Source: Bacteroidota bacterium (GTDB lineage Bacteria; Bacteroidota; Bacteroidia; Bacteroidales; Cfx3-03). Taken from it: a DNA stretch of 9,612 nt. The translations under genes and the position numbers were made by a program. Below are positions 7,233 to 9,612 of the stretch, in pieces. Every line of letters starts with the position of its first letter. The stretch's first letter is position 1. The stretch is taken from NCBI GenBank assembly GCA_030706265.1, contig JAUZOX010000074.1, forward strand, positions 1 through 9,612, in the 5' to 3' direction. Under the pieces are notes generated by a model. The model searched no databases and was not told the DNA's origin. It saw only the letters and a list, made by a program, of their open reading frames with translations.

Positions 7233-7695
7233 ATAAAAATAAAATTGAACAGGAGTAAAAATTCATCAGCTCATACAATATACACGATAAAGTTAGATTT
7301 TTATACTGTAATATTTGGTAAAACATATTGAAAATATTAAATGAATCAAAAAAAATATTATAAACTTGACTCAAAAAATGTTTTTCTCAAAAGAAGCATA
7401 TTCCATCCCAGGTCAAGGCAACTTGTTTCCACTATTCCACCTATATAAAATCGATTGCTATATCTCTTAGTGTAAAACATTATTTTTCACCTCATTTTGT
7501 AAAGATAGAAAGGGAGTTTGGAGCATCTGGTTACAACAGGGGAAAAACACAGGCAATGTGTATATTTTGATCTTTTCCCACGCCAGCATTTTCCCGATCT
7601 TTATGCTGTTATTCAACTATTTCGTTAACAAACAACAGCCTTTAATTCACAATAACTTTTAACCTCAACACAATGACATTTTTATTATGTAAGTC
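7233..7695. other. Gene-free AT-rich gap between fecR and the glycosidase gene
   Basis: These 463 nt hold repeated AATATT clusters (about 7300-7365) and stop codons in the minus-strand frames I read. I looked for a remnant of an ECF sigma gene upstream of fecR and found none. A weak inverted repeat, GCTGTT (7605-7610) and AACAGC (7634-7639), lies about 60 nt after the glycosidase stop and could be part of its transcript end. No full TTTG / TAnnTTTG promoter for fecR was found. Confidence 0.6.
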
Positions 7696-9612
7696 CTATT
7701 TCCATTGAACGACCATGGTCTCTTCAGGAGAAATATTTACCGTATTACCCGAAACCTTTCCTTGTTTATTGGCATAAAGAATGGATGACTTTAAATTCAA
7801 ACCGGGTTTAATATTCAATAGAACAGGTTGTTTGACTGTTGACTTATTAATCAGGATTGTGATATAGGCATTGCCTGACTTCAGCGTCTTCATCAGCATT
7901 CCTCTTTGTAATGCATTGAACAAAAATGGACTGGCATTCAAATTATCTTTTACTTCTATCCTCAATAATTTTGAAAGCATCACGTAATCTTTTTGAATCC
8001 GTGAACCTAAGCCAAGCAATGAAGGAATCCAAAGCACCTCCCCTTTTCCAAATTTGTTGCGTGAAGTAATGGTTTCGCCCTCTGAACTGCCAAGCGGTAA
8101 TGCGGTATTTGTTTTGATGTTTCCACGCCAAAGATGGGCAGGCAGGGTCAGATCCTCTACCTTTAAATCAAACAGATTGGAAATCAGCTTAAACTCACGG
8201 ATGTTTCCTCCAAACAACTCTTCCAATGGAAATCCGGTTTTCATGACACACAACGCATTCTCATCATAATAAGCAGTTAACCCATCTACGATCAACTTGC
8301 CACCTTTGCTTACAAAATCCTTTAGCTTACCCCAGTAGCGGGAAGGGATGGAGATCTGGTGCGCCAGAATAATGGTGGTACCGGCATAGTCCTCTTTTGA
8401 AAAATCGAATTCATCAATTTCCTTTAGGTTAGCCTGTACTCCCATTTCACTTAAAGCTTCAAAATAACCTAATGCCGATTTCATCACGCCACCGGCATCA
8501 CGACCCTCATACTTCTCACCTGCAGCCTTCAATTTTGATTCTACCCACATTGACTCACGTATGTAAACAATATTAATCCCCGATTCAACTTCTTTGGCTT
8601 TTGCAAAAAGGTCAGCGTGATCCTGAATGACGCTGGCCACGTTTGAAGCCGCTTTCAACCTGTCAGAAGGTTCATTTTGAAAATTAAGCATGGCCCATTC
8701 TCCTGCTTCAAAACCCGATGCCCTTGGATTAAGACACCAGAAAATGGCCCCCTTGCTCCCGGTACCAATGGTGGTCCAGAGCCACTGGCTGATCTCTTCT
8801 TTTGTTGGACACATTGCTGCATTTCCACTGTAGGTATTATTTCCACCCTGCATTTCGGTCATCAACCATGGGATATTGCCAGCTCCTGAACGAAGGATTT
8901 CACTATTGGCCGACATTGCCAAAGCATACTGACTCCTGTTGAAATAACCAAAATGCCAGCTTGCATGTGCTGAGCCACCTAGGCTGGTCAGGAACTTTCG
9001 CCATTCAGGAAAATTGTATTCGGCCACATTTTGAAAGATGGCATGGTTGTTAACATGAATGGGACATCCCGGGTCGTATTTGTGAATTTCATCGGTCAGC
9101 CATTTTAAAAACCAGGTATTGTAATCTAACAGGAAACGTTCATCCGAAAAGTCCAGATGTTGATACCCGTTACTCGTATATTCGGCAACCGGTTGTTGGG
9201 TTTTCCATTCATCAAATTTTTTCCGGGAGAAATCCTGTTCAGGGTAATGCCCTGAACCGGGTTCATTGATGGGTACCCACCCATAACATGATTTGAATTG
9301 CTTAAAATGGGTCACCATATTTTTGATGTAGTCGGCAATGGATTTTAAATGTGCTTCATCTCTTGGGAACTTGAATCCGCCAACATCGGTAAAGGAAGTA
9401 GCAGGAAACAGATTTCCATAAATCCTGATGCCGTATTTTTCAGCTGCTTTATAAGCCTGATCAAATAATGAAAAGTCCCAGCTCCCGTCGGCTTTATGCA
9501 TATAATTTTCGAACATCCGGATGCGGGTCACGGTCATATGGCTTTCTTTCAATCTTTTAAACCAAGTATCTATTTCCTGTGGAGTCTGCCCTGGTTCTAT
9601 AAATACTTCTGC
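7696..9612 (-). CDS. GH42-like beta-galactosidase (GH-A clan), 5' end cut by window edge
   Basis: The minus-strand frame is open from the right edge (9612) to TAG at 7698-7696, giving 638 visible codons. It has no true start in the window: the TTG at 9552 is internal, because the residues before it (EVFIEPGQTPQEIDTWFKR) are good glycosidase N-terminus. A (beta/alpha)8 domain covers about residues 1-335, with the acid/base Glu117 in WVPINEPGSG and the probable nucleophile Glu253 in WLMTEMQGGNN, followed by GAIFWCLNPRASGFEAGEWAMLNF, which is typical of GH42. Residues about 342-475 fit the Rossmann-like trimerisation domain, with LIVDGLTAYYDE and LEELFGG, and a beta-rich C-terminal domain follows. 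It should cleave beta-galactosides or related glycosides. A signal peptide cannot be judged. A related GH-A family other than GH42 is possible. Confidence 0.88.
   Translation of the reverse strand, partial: AEVFIEPGQTPQEIDTWFKRLKESHMTVTRIRMFENYMHKADGSWDFSLFDQAYKAAEKYGIRIYGNLFPATSFTDVGGFKFPRDEAHLKSIADYIKNMVTHFKQFKSCYGWVPINEPGSGHYPEQDFSRKKFDEWKTQQPVAEYTSNGYQHLDFSDERFLLDYNTWFLKWLTDEIHKYDPGCPIHVNNHAIFQNVAEYNFPEWRKFLTSLGGSAHASWHFGYFNRSQYALAMSANSEILRSGAGNIPWLMTEMQGGNNTYSGNAAMCPTKEEISQWLWTTIGTGSKGAIFWCLNPRASGFEAGEWAMLNFQNEPSDRLKAASNVASVIQDHADLFAKAKEVESGINIVYIRESMWVESKLKAAGEKYEGRDAGGVMKSALGYFEALSEMGVQANLKEIDEFDFSKEDYAGTTIILAHQISIPSRYWGKLKDFVSKGGKLIVDGLTAYYDENALCVMKTGFPLEELFGGNIREFKLISNLFDLKVEDLTLPAHLWRGNIKTNTALPLGSSEGETITSRNKFGKGEVLWIPSLLGLGSRIQKDYVMLSKLLRIEVKDNLNASPFLFNALQRGMLMKTLKSGNAYITILINKSTVKQPVLLNIKPGLNLKSSILYANKQGKVSGNTVNISPEETMVVQWK

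Noticed and set aside
7233..7695. A decayed ECF sigma gene upstream of fecR
   Set aside because: Minus-strand translation of the central part (about 7381-7560) gives frames broken by stops, with no sigma region 2 or 4 motif in any fragment.
9550..9552. TTG at 9552 as the start of the glycosidase
   Set aside because: The same frame stays open to the window edge and the 20 codons before it read as conserved glycosidase sequence, so the true start lies outside the window.
1..9612. CRISPR arrays, tRNA or rRNA genes, insertion sequences
   Set aside because: No spaced direct repeats, no tRNA-like cloverleaf and no transposase or integrase motif seen on either strand.

Overview
The window looks like chromosomal DNA from a member of the Bacteroidota, probably the Bacteroidales/Marinilabiliales side. 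The reasons are a TTTG / TAnnTTTG promoter in front of metY, gene starts with A-rich upstream sequence rather than Shine-Dalgarno motifs, a FecR-type anti-sigma factor with the C-terminal domain typical of this phylum, and a large GH42-like glycosidase. The assignment to a finer group is inference.

Layout. (1) Positions 1-1385, minus strand: a secreted M28 zinc peptidase with a PA-like insert. It runs off the left edge and all its visible metal ligands are intact. (2) Positions 1386-2111: a divergent intergenic region with a Bacteroidota promoter, a well-formed SAM-I (S-box) riboswitch, and then an unusually long leader of about 290 nt. That leader holds two short overlapping ORFs and two tandem hairpins. 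(3) Positions 2112-5639, plus strand: a compact metY-metX-hom operon (4-nt overlap, then a 4-nt gap). (4) Positions 5640-6074: intergenic DNA with an 11-bp perfect inverted repeat and a doubtful 57-codon ORF. (5) Positions 6075-7232, minus strand: a FecR anti-sigma factor with neither an ECF sigma gene nor a SusC/TonB receptor gene beside it. (6) Positions 7233-7695: AT-rich DNA with no recognisable gene. (7) Positions 7696-9612, minus strand: a GH42-like beta-galactosidase whose 5' end lies beyond the right edge.

How the genes work together. Hom makes homoserine, MetX acetylates it, and MetY exchanges the acetyl group for sulfide to give homocysteine, the methionine precursor. The SAM riboswitch upstream lets the end product shut the whole unit down. 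The other three genes (peptidase, FecR, glycosidase) fit a polymer-degrading, nutrient-sensing lifestyle but have no direct link to the methionine operon.

Overall this is mostly ordinary chromosome. I do not see a clear new system. The parts most worth a second look are the long metY leader, the orphan FecR and the inverted repeat after hom.
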